Both the position numbers and the translations under genes were made by a program. From assembly GCA_030278955.1 (NCBI GenBank), contig JAOANR010000002.1, positions 10,901,982-10,965,981 of the forward strand: a stretch of 64,000 bases of DNA. The letters run 5' to 3'. Positions 33,264-43,725 of the stretch are shown here, in pieces (position 1 is the stretch's first letter; the number at the start of each line of letters is the position of its first letter). The notes below the pieces were generated by a model. That model searched no databases and was not told the origin of the DNA. It saw only the letters and a program-made list of their open reading frames with translations. This DNA comes from Hygrophila difformis (taxonomy: Eukaryota > Streptophyta > Magnoliopsida > Lamiales > Acanthaceae).

Positions 33264-34849
33264 ATTGATAAAAAGATTGAGGATATCAATACCAAGGTGG
33301 ACAGCCAAATAGAGGGTCTTCATACCGAGTTTGCAGACCAACTTAGAGTCCATGGGCGAGTGGTTGAACAACAAGCAGTTAGGATGGTTCAAAGGCATCT
33401 AGTAGGTGACATAGATCTACCCACTCCATATGCCCCAAACAACACTCCAGAAAGCGAGCATAGTGAGATCAATCCAGATGATGAGATGGCTGAAGCAGAA
33501 GAAGAACTTGAGGCCCAGGAAAATCAGTTTGATAGGAGAAGGGGACTGCAAGCAAATGCTAGAAGAAACAGACCGATACCTCCTCCTCCAGCCGCAGTTC
33601 CGCGAGGTCCAAGAGCTCAAAGAGGCCGACACAATAACAATCATGATGATGAATCAGAAATCAAAGGAATCAAGTTTGATCTTCCTGTATTCAAAAGGAA
33701 CACCTGATCCAGCTGAATTCATTGAGTGGAAGGACTCGATTGAATTAATTTTTGATTGCCACAATTATTCAGAAAGGAAGAAGGTACAGATTGCAGTCAC
33801 TCAGTTTAAAGATTATGCCTTAGCTTGGTGGCAGAAGACCGCAAAAGAAATCAGAATACGTGGTTTCAGGCCAACAGAGACTTGGGATGATTTAGTTAGA
33901 CTGATGCAACAGCGTTTTGTACCCTCCTACTATAGAGGGAGCTTGTATCATAAGATGACGACTCTGACTCAAGGCAACAAGACGGTCAATGAATATTATC
34001 AAGAGACGGAAAGGTTGATGACCCGTTGTGGAGTTAGAGAAGATGAGGAGATCACGAATTCTAGATTCATGGAAGGGCTCCGAAAGGACATAAGAGATGA
34101 AGTTGACTTGCGAGGCTACGAGCACACCGAGGATTTGGTGCACCTTGCGGCCAAAATCGAGGCACAACATAAAAGAGCACCACGGCTTACATTTGGAGGT
34201 AGTTCTGCTGGACCAAGCAAGCCTTGGCCTAGTAAGGACTGGTCAGGAAAAGCGTGGCCAAGAATTGAAGATAAGCCCAAGCCTCCTCAACCGAAAGGAT
34301 TTGAGCTTGTCAAAGAGTTCAAAGCTTACAAGCCACCTGCACCGAAAGCTACACCAGAATGACCCAAGAGAGACATTAAAGATGTTATGTGCTTTAAGTG
34401 CCAAAGGAAAGGACATTATGCAAATGAATGCCCTTTCACCAAAAGAGTTGCTATTCTTGAAAGTGGTCATCTGAAGATTCTAGAATCTGATGAAGAAGCA
34501 TCTGAAGAAGAACCAGAACCCCCTGCAATTGAAGAAGTCAGTGGTGATCATGAGATCATTGAAGAAGAAGGAGAAAGAGTCTTAACCACCTTCGTGGCTA
34601 TGAGATCTCTTAGTGCAGACAGAGTTGATCCACCACTTGATGAACAAAGGGAGAACCTCTTTCATTGTCATTGTGATATTAATGGTAATTTGGCTTCCGT
34701 AATTGTTGATAATGGTAGTTGTACTAATGTGGTTAGTACTTATGTGATTCGCAGGTTAGGACTACCAGTCGAAGAGCATCCGAAGCCATATCACCTTCAT
34801 TGGATGAATGACAATGGAACTCTGAAAGTGAGCCAAAGAGCAAAAGTTC
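33264..34849 (+). mobile_element. C3: outermost Ty3/gypsy element, internal fragment
   Basis: This gag-protease stretch is the only visible part of the element that hosts the whole window. On its left it stops inside gag at the 5' LTR of D3, and on its right it stops inside protease at the 3' LTR of C2. Its protein closely matches C1. The 5 bp beside D3 are attga and beside C2 agttc; these should recur as TSD copies outside the window. Everything at lower coordinates is inferred to be nested in D3 and everything at higher coordinates in C2. Neither LTR of C3 is visible. Confidence 0.8.
33264..34849 (+). pseudogene. gag-pro: gag-protease fragment of C3
   Basis: The reading begins at IDKKIEDIN, inside the coiled N-terminal part of Gag. 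It runs through a proline-rich linker, the capsid-like core (FIEWKDSIELIFDCHNY, then AWWQK and QRFVPSYY), a CCHC zinc knuckle (CFKCQRKGHYANEC, 34390-34431) and the protease motif VDNGSCTNV near 34708. A frameshift lies near 33700 in the segment just before GTPDPAEF, and a TGA stop at 34360-34362 lies before the knuckle. The frame is cut at KVSQRAKV by the LTR of C2. It is a dead copy, broken by point lesions and two insertions. Confidence 0.85.
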
Positions 34850-35927
34850 TGCCAAGGATCATAGGATACATTCTTAAAAAAAAAAGAAAGATGAAGAAGC
34901 AAGTAGGTGAAGGAAGATGATAAGGAAGCAACCAACTCAAGCATTCAACAATGGAAGGCAAACAAGTCCATATGCCTTGTCCTCACAACCTCATTAAACT
35001 CAAGTGTTGGTGATAATCAACATGGTGTGCTTCAACATCCAAGTTGATGTAAATTATCCAAATGATTCTGCATCAAATGGATGAGGGGTGATCTTTTGGA
35101 AGTAAACTTGCAAATGGCAAAGTTTGATATCATTCAACAAAAGATGTCTTACACAATGGAGGGGGAGGCATATATATAGTGCCAATGCCCCTTACATACG
35201 TACATAATGAAACAAGGAAGAAAACAAATTTGTCCTTAGAGGCTCGTCCGTAGAGGTGGTTAGGGTCGTAAAGCTAGTAGGTGTCTAAGGACGTGAGGGG
35301 TTGTCCTTAGGGGTGTAAGGTCGTAAAGCAAGGAGGTGGATAGGGTCGTAAAGCAGGTAGGAGGCTTGGGTCGTAAAGCTAGTAGGTGTCTAAGGACGTG
35401 AGGGGTTGTCCTTAGAGGTGTAAGGTCGTAAAGCAAGGAGGTGGATAGGGTCGTAAAACAGGTAGGAGGCTAGGGTCGTAAAGCTAGCACGTGTCTAAGG
35501 ATGTGAGGGGTTGTCCTTAGAGGTGTAAGGTCGTAAAGCAAGGAGGTAGATAGGGTCGTAAAGCAGGTAGGAGGCTAGGGTCGTAAAGCTAGTAGGTGTC
35601 TAAGGACATGAGGCTTGTCCTTAGACGTGTCTACGGACAAAAGCAAGCAAGTGGCTTAAGGACGTATCATTAATGTACTATTACAAAAATTATCAAAATG
35701 AAGGATTCAGTCTTCCGGGTTTACATGCTCGGATCCCGGACATCTGCTTGCTCGAGCTGTAGGAGCAAAGTTGCTTCGGATTGGATGTTGGAAATCTTGG
35801 ACAGCTCTTTCTCAAAATTATTCTTCAAAAATTCAGCAACATGGGATGTGAACTTCTTCGTCTGCTTTCTCGAACAGGGTCCTTCCGGAAACAGAATTAT
35901 TGTAGCAATTATTCCGGCTTCCACGCA
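34850..35927 (-). mobile_element. 3' LTR of C2
   Basis: It begins TGCGTGGAAGCC, one G fewer than the TGGCGTGG of C1. This puts the coding extension (ILFPEGPCSRKQTKKF, stop near 35721) out of frame with integrase. The terminal CCATGG is changed to CCTTGG (plus strand ccaagg). TATA (minus ctatatatatgcc) is near 35169-35179. The middle is a 105-bp tandem repeat not found in C1. Confidence 0.9.
35266..35613 (-). repeat. 105-bp tandem repeat, U3 word zone of C2
   Basis: The plus-strand motif GGTCGTAAAGCTAG recurs at exact 105-bp steps (35266, 35371, 35476, 35581). Each unit has three TCGTAAAGC words and the complementary pair TCTAAGGAC and GTCCTTAGA. It stands where C1 has GGCGCCA words. Confidence 0.9.
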
Positions 35928-35940
35928 TTCCCTCCCCCTT
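35928..35940 (-). other. polypurine tract of C2
   Basis: The minus strand reads AAGGGGGAGGGAA, next to the LTR. The pre-PPT stem GGTTGA/TGAACC (35946-35961) has one mismatch compared with C1. Confidence 0.85.
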
Positions 35941-37443
35941 GAGGAGGTTCAGCGATCAACCGACAAGCATCGTACTCATCCCGTTCGTCCCGTTCATACA
36001 GCGCAAGATCTGCAACATTAAAAGATGGATTAATGTTTCCATATTCTTCAGGCAATTCCAGTTTATATGCGTTATCATTAATCCTTTCAAGAATTTTAAA
36101 CGGCCCATCTCCTCGCGGAGATAGTTTGCTGCGCCTCTTTGCTGGGAATCGTTCTTTTCTCAGGTGAAGCCACACCCAATCGCTTGGTTTCAGTACCAGT
36201 CTTTTCCTTCCCCTATCATGATATCGTGCATATGTTTCTGCCGATTTCTGCAGACTCTCTTTGACGTTCTTGTGCATCTCTTTGATCGCTTGAGCCCTGT
36301 TTCTGCCATTAACATTTAAATGCTCATTGCTTGGCAATGGCAGAAGGTCAATCGGGGATAGGGGGTTAAAACCATAAACGCATTCAAATGGAGATATGTG
36401 AGTTGCACTATGAATGTGCCGATTGTATGCAAATTCAATATACGGCGAACATTCATCCCAACTCTTCGAATTGGAAGAAGTAATAATACGAAGTAGATTA
36501 CCTAACACCCGGTTGACAGCCTCAGTTTGGCCATCGGTTTGTGGGTGAAATGCGGTAGAAAACAACAGCTTCGTTCCGATCTCGCTCCAGAGGGATTTCC
36601 AGAAATAGCTGATAAATTTGACATCTCTGTCAGAAACAATTGATTTCGGAATCCCATGCAATCTCCCTATCTCTTTGAAAAACCGCTTTGCGATATGGAG
36701 TGCATCGCTGGTCTTCGTGCAGGGCAAGAAATGTGCCATCTTTGAGAATCTATCTACCACGACAAAGATTGAATCTTTTCCACGTGCAGTTCGAGGTAGA
36801 CCTAACACGAAGTCCATAGAAATGTCTAACCACGGTCCAGCTGGTACAGGTAATGCCTGATAAAGCCCATGCGGCTTGACCGTAGATTTCGCCTTCAAAC
36901 AGATGATGCACTTAGAGATGAATTCTTCGACTTGTTTTCTCAGTCCGGGCCAATAGAATTTTTCGGCTAATATTTCAGCTGTGGCATTCTTGCCGAAGTG
37001 TCCCATCAGTTGTCCATTGTGAGCTTCCTGAATGAGCAATTCTCTGATAGAACCTCTTGGGATACACAGCTGATTCTCCCGGTAAAGAAACCCATCAAGT
37101 CGGGAAAATTCCTTAAACGAGTGTACCTCAGTCTGTCGATACACTTCCTCAAAATCTGGATCAGTGGCATACAAAGTTTTTATATGCTCAAACCCCAGTA
37201 AATATGTCGTCGCCATGGCAGCCAATGTTGCTCTGCGTGACAAGGCATCTGCGACCACGTTGTCCTTTCCCTTTTTGTATCGGATGACATAGGGAAAGCC
37301 CTCAATAAACTGGCTCCAGCATGCGTGTTGCTTACTCAACTGTCCTTGTCCTCGGATATGCTTCAGATTTTCATGATCCGTATTGATGACGAATTCTCGA
37401 CCCCGAAGATAATGCTGCCAAACTCTCAATGCCCTTACCACAG
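35941..37443 (-). pseudogene. pol: RNase H C-terminus and integrase of C2
   Basis: One open frame starts at [14 protein letters not shown], the second half of RNase H, directly at the border of D1. It covers ADALSRR, the integrase zinc region (HNGQLMGHFG, CIICLKAK), the DDE core ([21 protein letters not shown]) and LSPRGDGPFKILERINDNAY, ending at QPPQGGG-type sequence (here EPPQGGG). It is the best-kept integrase in the window but is cut off from its RT by D1. Confidence 0.9.
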
Positions 37444-38688
37444 TGACGAGGACGTCTAGTCCGACCAACTTGTCCAAACTAGAAGACCTACTTGTGATTG
37501 GATCAAATGCTAAAGGGAATGATGCAAGCACACTTGGAAGCCATTTCTAAGGAGCTTAAAAGCATGAAGAAGCATCCAAGGCATGTGATGACATGGCACG
37601 GGATGATGTGGCGCATGATGACATGTTGGCAACCAAGTTCCAAGGAAGCATCAAGATGCTAGGTGACAAGGATATCAAAGGTCAACTCCAACTTCCAAGT
37701 GGACCAATGACTTGACAAGAGCCGAGAAAGACCCAAGTCCGAATCCAACAATCGATATGTCGGATACAGCAATTAAGGGATCGACGTAAAGATTACTTGG
37801 AAGGAAGGTTGATGAAGAATGAAGATGGAAAGAAAGAGTTTGGACAAGAGAAAGAGGCTTCAAAGGAGAAAGACATGATTTGGGACATGTCTACCTATGT
37901 TTTTATGGCATGTCTTAAAACAACCTAGTTTGGGATATGGTTTATGTTTCCCTACTTGTGAATGTCTAACTAAGACATATATGGGAAGACATCTTAATAC
38001 TAGGTTAGTTTAGTCCATACTCGGTTCATGTCTTAACGGAAGTTGTGATTGTGAGAGGTTAAGCTTGTCTTAGAAGGAGTTAAGCTTGTTAGGAGTTACT
38101 TGGAGGGGAGTTAGGAGTAAGGGCTTTGTTTGGCCATCCCTTTTCATCATTTTTGGGATGATGGACGTCCATGATGGCCTATATAAGTAAGTTTTGAAGA
38201 ATGAAAATTGAAGTTTACTTCTTTGGAAAATTGAGAGTTGAGAGTTCTCATTTTCTTTACTTGAGAGATAGATAGAATCCCTCAAGATTGTATCCAACTT
38301 TTCCCTTCCACCACCAAAGAGGGCGGCCGAGCCACCACCACCACCACTTGGCCGATTCTTCCATGGAGAGGAGAGTATCCAAATCGGTTCTTTGGACTTA
38401 GCTTCAAGGGGTCGTGACACGAGGACGCTTGAAGGAGGCATCCACGGGGTCAATCTTGCAGATCACCACATTGGCGGCGTATGGTTCGATTCTAGAAGGG
38501 TCCAGGTCGTACGAGTCTTTGGAAGTGATGATCAAGACATCCATCCTTCCCATTTCCAAGTAATTCATCCACTTTTGCTTGTTTTTCTTTGATCTTCTTC
38601 TTCCCCTTGTTCTCGGCCACTTGGCCTTTCTTTGATCTTTTGTTTGCTCATCTTGAACTTTCGGAATTAGGCACATAGATCCATGGCA
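37444..38688 (+). mobile_element. 5' LTR of D1
   Basis: It begins TGACGAGGACG and ends GATCCATGGCA. TATA is ctatataag at 38179-38187. Compared with the 3' LTR it lacks 23 bp right after the TATA box; otherwise the two are nearly identical. Confidence 0.94.
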
Positions 38689-38695
38689 TAATTTT

Positions 38696-38708
38696 TGGTA
38701 TCAGAGCC
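38696..38708 (+). other. primer-binding site of D1
   Basis: It reads TGGTATCAGAGCC, seven bases after the LTR end. Confidence 0.88.
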
Positions 38709-39555
38709 ATGCTTAATTTCGAAATTCCATGTTTAGTGTAGAGATCCGACGCCATATTGCTAATCTAGTGGCGGTTTTAGTGATCCTTGTTGAATTTCTT
38801 GCTTTTTGTTGAAAATCAATGTATGCTTGATTCTATAGATTTTGATTCCCATTTTTTGTGTTGTTGATTTTCTTCTTTTTGTTGAATTGGATAAATCACC
38901 CTCATTGTTGAATTTCGGAGCCCTTGTTGAATGCCGTTGGTGCTAGTTTTCACTTTTTCATAATCTTGATTGTATGGAATTGCATATTTTAGCATCTCGG
39001 GACAATTGTTGAATTTCTTCCAATTTTTGAGTGTGGGCCGAGAGTAGGGTTAAACAAGTGGGGGTTTTGTTGAATTTTGGGAGTTAGTAGTCTTGCACAT
39101 GGGATCACATGGTTTAGTTGGGAAGTTATGCTCATTAGGACATTTAATGATGTTTCCCCAATATTAGGACATATAAGGATGTTTCCCCAATTTTCTTACA
39201 AGTTGGTTTTGGCTATTGAATTAGTTTCTTGATAGAAGTCATTTTTCACTTGTTATATTTTTGGCTTGTTGAAAATTTTCTCATTGGGATTGTTGAATTT
39301 GCTATTGGCCTAGTAAAAATGCATTTGTTGAAAATTGTTGGCAAAAGGCATTCTCTACACTAGGAAAAGTCGAGAATATAAAAAAAAAAGTGAAAAGGCT
39401 AGAAAGAAAAAAAAGAGTATTTAGCCGAGAGTTAAAAAAAAAGTAAGATTGCGGGAGGCCTTAGCTTGTGATTTTGTTTTGTTGTTGAGTCTCGATTCTA
39501 TTGTTGAAATTTTGGTGTGAGTTGTTTGTTGGATTTTTCCATTTTCTTTTGTCAT

Positions 39556-39730
39556 GCCAAAGGATTGTTGAAATCTAGGGCATTTTGACACTCACATTAT
39601 CTTGCCAAAGGGTTGTTGAAACCTAGGGCAACTTGTTGATTCCTTTCATTTGCAAAAGGGTTGTTGAAACCTAGTGCAAAGTTGTTTTTCTTTTGTGTTA
39701 CAACAAAGGGTTGTTGAAACCTAGGTTGTA
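39556..39730 (+). repeat. leader repeats of D1
   Basis: Four copies of the TTGTTGAAACCTAG word sit 35-55 bp apart. Confidence 0.75.
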
Positions 39731-39946
39731 CACTATTTTTCTTGATTTTTGGGTTGTGTGGTGAGTTCACTCATATATTGTCATTGGGATTGTGTGTAGG
39801 ATTTGAGTCATTTCGGGTTGTTGATTTTAGTGGGATTGATTGTTGGAATCATTGTGAGGCATTGTTGGAAGATTGGATATGATTGTTCTTTACATGCTTT
39901 TTGTGTATTTCATATGATCTTCTTAACGGTTGTTGATTGAGTTGAG

Positions 39947-39972
39947 TTAGAGTATTTGCTTTCCTACTCTAA
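39947..39972 (+). other. leader hairpin of D1
   Basis: A perfect 8-bp stem with a 10-nt loop lies 240 nt before gag. Confidence 0.6.
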
Positions 39973-40211
39973 AGCGTACGTACATCGAGTTCCAACGCCA
40001 CTATTTGATCGACTTGAGACACCTTTGTGGGGGCTGATTTCGGGCCATTTGTGGAGATCGCTTCTTGCTAATCTAAGGGATTTGATAGTGTGATCGAGTG
40101 AACCCGAGTGTACCTACATCACTTGAGTGAGGTCCATTTTGTTTTTCTTTATGTTTTCTAACATTGTATACATATATTTGTAGTTTTCTTTTCTTGTTTG
40201 TTTTGGTAGAT

Positions 40212-40940
40212 ATGGCAACATTGGATGATATTATGCGTCTCCTTAAGGAACAAAAGAAAATAATCCAAGGATTCAAGGAAGATACTAGAACCAATCTCAC
40301 TTCCATGAGATTACATACCGAAAGATGGGAGCAAAGGTTTGATGAGAAAGTTCAAAGGAGGACACAAAGATCTTATGACAAGTATCCATTCTACACAAAT
40401 GATGTTCGAAAGGAGTCTCAAAAGGAGGCTAGGACAAGAGAGTGTTGGAAGTCACATTCGAAACAAGAAGAAACATCCACTTCCAAGTCAAAGGATTTGA
40501 TCAAATTGAGATGGAAAACCTCTACTTCTAGTAGAAATGAAGTTTGTGGGATGTGTAACAAAAAGGGGCATCATACATCTAAGTGCCTTAGTAATGGATT
40601 TCTTATTTTACATGAAAATGGTTCTTATGATTTTATTGTTCATTTTGTAGATGGAGAACCAAATCAAGAACTGTTGGATGATCTTGATGGTGCTAGAGGA
40701 CATGAGGCATTGGAAAAGGTGGATCACATCCAAGAGCTTATGGAGTCCAAGTCTCAAAAAGAATCAAGGATGCTTACTACTTGCAAGGATTTTGAAAAGG
40801 GAGTTGAAAATATTATTAATCATTTTGTTCCTTTAAATCCTAATGAAATATTATTAAATGAGGAATTAAATTCTATTAATATCTCTCCTTATGATTGTCT
40901 TGGGATCTTGATAAAGTTGTGGAGATTCAAGAGATGTTGA
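40212..40940 (+). pseudogene. gag: reduced gag of D1
   Basis: The start gives MATLDDIMRLLKEQKK. A charged N-terminal half is followed directly by the intact knuckle CGMCNKKGHHTSKC (40545-40586) and an acidic region. The capsid core (the FKG, WWEK and RFVP motifs seen in D2) and protease are missing. A frameshift near 40905 separates it from the next ORF, which is continuous with gag in the D3 copy as far as that copy goes. Confidence 0.75.
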
Positions 40941-42422
40941 ATGACAAAGAAAATGCATCAACTTCATTGGATGAATTGGAGCATTTAAATTCTATGCCAA
41001 ATGATGAGGATCAAGTCATAGAATCCAAAGAAGTAGAAGATGAGTTCAAGGTTGAACAAGAGGAGAAAGATCTTCAAGTTTCAAAAGTGTTGACTTCTTA
41101 TGGTATTGGTAAAAGGGAAGTTAGAGATTCCACTTCTAGTTTTTGTTTTGTTTTGAGAAATGATTTACATGATGAATCAAGTGCTTATGATATGTGCTTT
41201 AATGTCTTTTCTAAGGTGAGCAATATGGAATGGAGCAAGATGACATACAAGTACCATGCTTGGGATGAGGATACAACAAGAAGGATATTACTTTTTGATT
41301 GTTTCAAGCATGTTTTAGGCTTAAATTGTTCTGAATTCTTGTACATGGACATTATGGACTTTGGTGTACTTATTAAGTGGTACTTGGGTAGACCACATGC
41401 AAGCTTTGATAGGTTTAGAGCACTCTTAGTTATTTCCAATGCAATGTTTGCATCTAACCTTGCTTGTAGGAGTGAGAATACCATGGCACTTGAAGAGAAG
41501 CTTAAAGATGACACCATAGCACTTGAAGAAGAATTTGAAGAAGATCATGAAGATCTTGAGGAGGAAAGCTCAAATGAGGTTTATTCTTTTAAATTTGATG
41601 TTGAAGAGCTTAAGGTAGAAAATCTTATACTACCTACTTTACATTCTAGCATAGAACATGTGGATTATTTGAGAGATGATTATAAGTATGCTAGAATGAA
41701 TGAGCCTCACTATGAGAATCCTTTATCTTATTCTTTACATTCTAGCATAAAGCATGTGGAATACTTTGGAGAGAAGAGAAGTATGCTAGTATGCATGAAC
41801 ATCACTATATGAGTCCTTTACCATATTCTTTTATTTCTAGCATGACTTATGAGCCTTGTTTGAAAAGTAATGATACTTATGCTAGATTGTTTACACATCT
41901 ATCATATTCTTTAAATTCTAGCATGAAACATGAGCATTACTTGAGAAATGATGATTGGTATGCTAGAGTATTTGAACAATGCTATATATAGAATCTTTTA
42001 TGTCATATGAGCATTACTTGAAGAACTATGATACACATGCTAGATTACTTAAGAATCATTGTGTGGATGTTTTTATGCCTTATGAGGTTTATTTGAGGAA
42101 TTTTCATATGCATGCTAGATTGCTTGAGCACAATTGTATAGATCCTTTCATATATCATAAGAGTTGTTATGAACTAAGTTTACTTAATAGATTTCTTAGG
42201 ATCTACCTTTACTCTTACATGCCTTATAATTGTAGGGTGTTTAATACTTTCCATGATTTACTTTTATGGCATGTTGTACTCTTATCACTATATTGCAAGT
42301 TTAAACTTGTTAAGATGTTTGAGAGTATACTTAGATATCGTGGATATCGTTTACTATTTGTAGTATGCTATTTTGTCATACTCTCTTATGGGCTTAATCA
42401 TTTGCAGGAACATTTGAGATAA
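40895..42422 (+). pseudogene. unknown ORF of family D, D1 copy
   Basis: It continues gag after the shift and carries the conserved 130-residue block (VLTSYGIGKREVRD to ASNLACR) about 90% identical to D2. The acidic stretch, YLR-x-DD-x-YAR repeats and hydrophobic tail follow, and the tail is longer than in D2. Frameshifts near 41790 and 41985 break the repeat part. The function is unknown. Confidence 0.7.
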
Positions 42423-42441
42423 GCTTTGGAGTCCAAAGCTT
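42421..42441 (+). other. pre-PPT palindrome of D1
   Basis: The arms AAGCTTTGGA and TCCAAAGCTT are perfect around one G and lie three nt before the tract. Confidence 0.7.
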
Positions 42442-42444
42442 TTC

Positions 42445-42455
42445 AAGGGGGAGAG
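42445..42455 (+). other. polypurine tract of D1
   Basis: AAGGGGGAGAG lies two bases before the 3' LTR. Confidence 0.82.
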
Positions 42456-42457
42456 TG

Positions 42458-43725
42458 TGACGAGGACGTCTAGTCCGACCAACTTGTCCAAACTAGAAGA
42501 CCTACTTGTGATTGGATCAAATGCTAAAGGGAATGATGCAAGCACACTTGGAAGCCATTTCAAAGGAGCTTAAAAGCATGAAGAAGCATCCAAGGCATGT
42601 GATGACATGGCACGGGATGATGTGGCGCATGATGACATGTTGGCAACCAAGTTCCAAGGAAGCTTCAAGATGCTAGGTGACAAGGATATCAAAGGTCAAC
42701 TCCAACTTCCAAGTGGACCAATGACTTGACAAGAGCCGAGAAAGACCCAAGTCCGAATCCAACAATCGATATGTCGGATTCAACAATTAAGGGATCGACA
42801 TCAAGATTACTTGGAAGGAAGGTTGATGAAGAATGAAGAAGGAAAGAAAGAGTTTGGACAAGAGAAAGAGGCTTCAAAGGAGAAAGACATGATTTGGGAC
42901 ATGTCTACCTATGTTTTTATGACATGTCTTAAAACAACCTAGTTTAGGATATGGTTTATGTTTCCCTACTTGTGAATGTCTAACTAAGACATATATGCGA
43001 AGACATCTTAATACTAGGTTAGTTTAGTCCATACTAGGTTCATGTCATAACGGAAGTTGTGATTGTGAGAGGTTAAGCTTGTCTTAGAAGGAGTTAAGCT
43101 TGTTAGGAGTTACTTGGAGGGGAGTTAGGAGTAAGGGCCTTGTTTGGCCATCCCTTTTCATCATTTTTGGGATGATGGACGTCCATGATGGCCTATATAA
43201 GCCATCATCCATCACTTGTACTCATAAGTTTTGAAGAATGAAAATTGAAGTTTACTTCTTTGGAAAATTGAGAGTTGAGAGTTCTCATTTTCTTTACTTG
43301 AGAGATAGATAGAATCCCTCAAGATTGTATCCAAGTTTTCCCTTCCACCACCAAAGAGGGCGGCCGAGCCACCACCACCACCACTTGGCCGATTCTTCCA
43401 TGGAGAGGAGAGTATCCAAATCGGTTCTTTGGACTTAGTTTCAAGGGGTCGTGACACGAGGACGCTTGAAGGAGGCATCCACGGGGTCAATCTTGAAGAT
43501 CACCACATTGGCGGCGTATGGTTCGATTCTAGAAGGGTCCGGGTCGTACGAGTCTTTGGAAGTGATGATCAAGACATCCATCCTTCCCATTTCCAAGTAA
43601 TTCATCCACTTTTGCTTGTTTTTCTTTGATCTTCTTCTTCCCCTTGTTCTCGGCCACTTGGCCTTTCTTTGATCTTTTGTTTGCTCATCTTGATCTTTCG
43701 GAATTAGGCACATAGATCCATGGCA
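42458..43725 (+). mobile_element. 3' LTR of D1
   Basis: It pairs with 37444-38688. TATA is at about 43193-43201. It keeps the 23 bp missing from the 5' LTR. Confidence 0.94.

Larger units (their letters stand above)
38709..40211 (+). other. leader of D1
   Basis: This TTGTTGAA-rich leader of 1.5 kb has four AAAGGGTTGTTGAAACCTAG-type repeats at 39556-39730, a perfect hairpin TTAGAGTA/TACTCTAA at 39947-39972, and gtatacatatatttg at 40166-40180 before gag. No coding frame is evident. Confidence 0.75.
37444..43725 (+). mobile_element. D1: family D non-autonomous element, complete
   Basis: The LTRs at 37444-38688 and 42458-43725 are flanked by cacag (37439-37443) and cacaa (43726-43730), a TSD with one change. 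It interrupts C2 RNase H between KELFVV and VVRALRVW. The 3.8-kb interior has leader, reduced gag and the unknown D ORF. No protease, RT, RNase H or integrase is seen. Confidence 0.94.

Noticed and set aside
40895..42422. The D-family unknown ORF as a degenerate env gene.
   Set aside because: There is no signal peptide or furin-like site; the hydrophobic part is at the very end and the bulk is charged repeats. Placement after gag alone is not enough.
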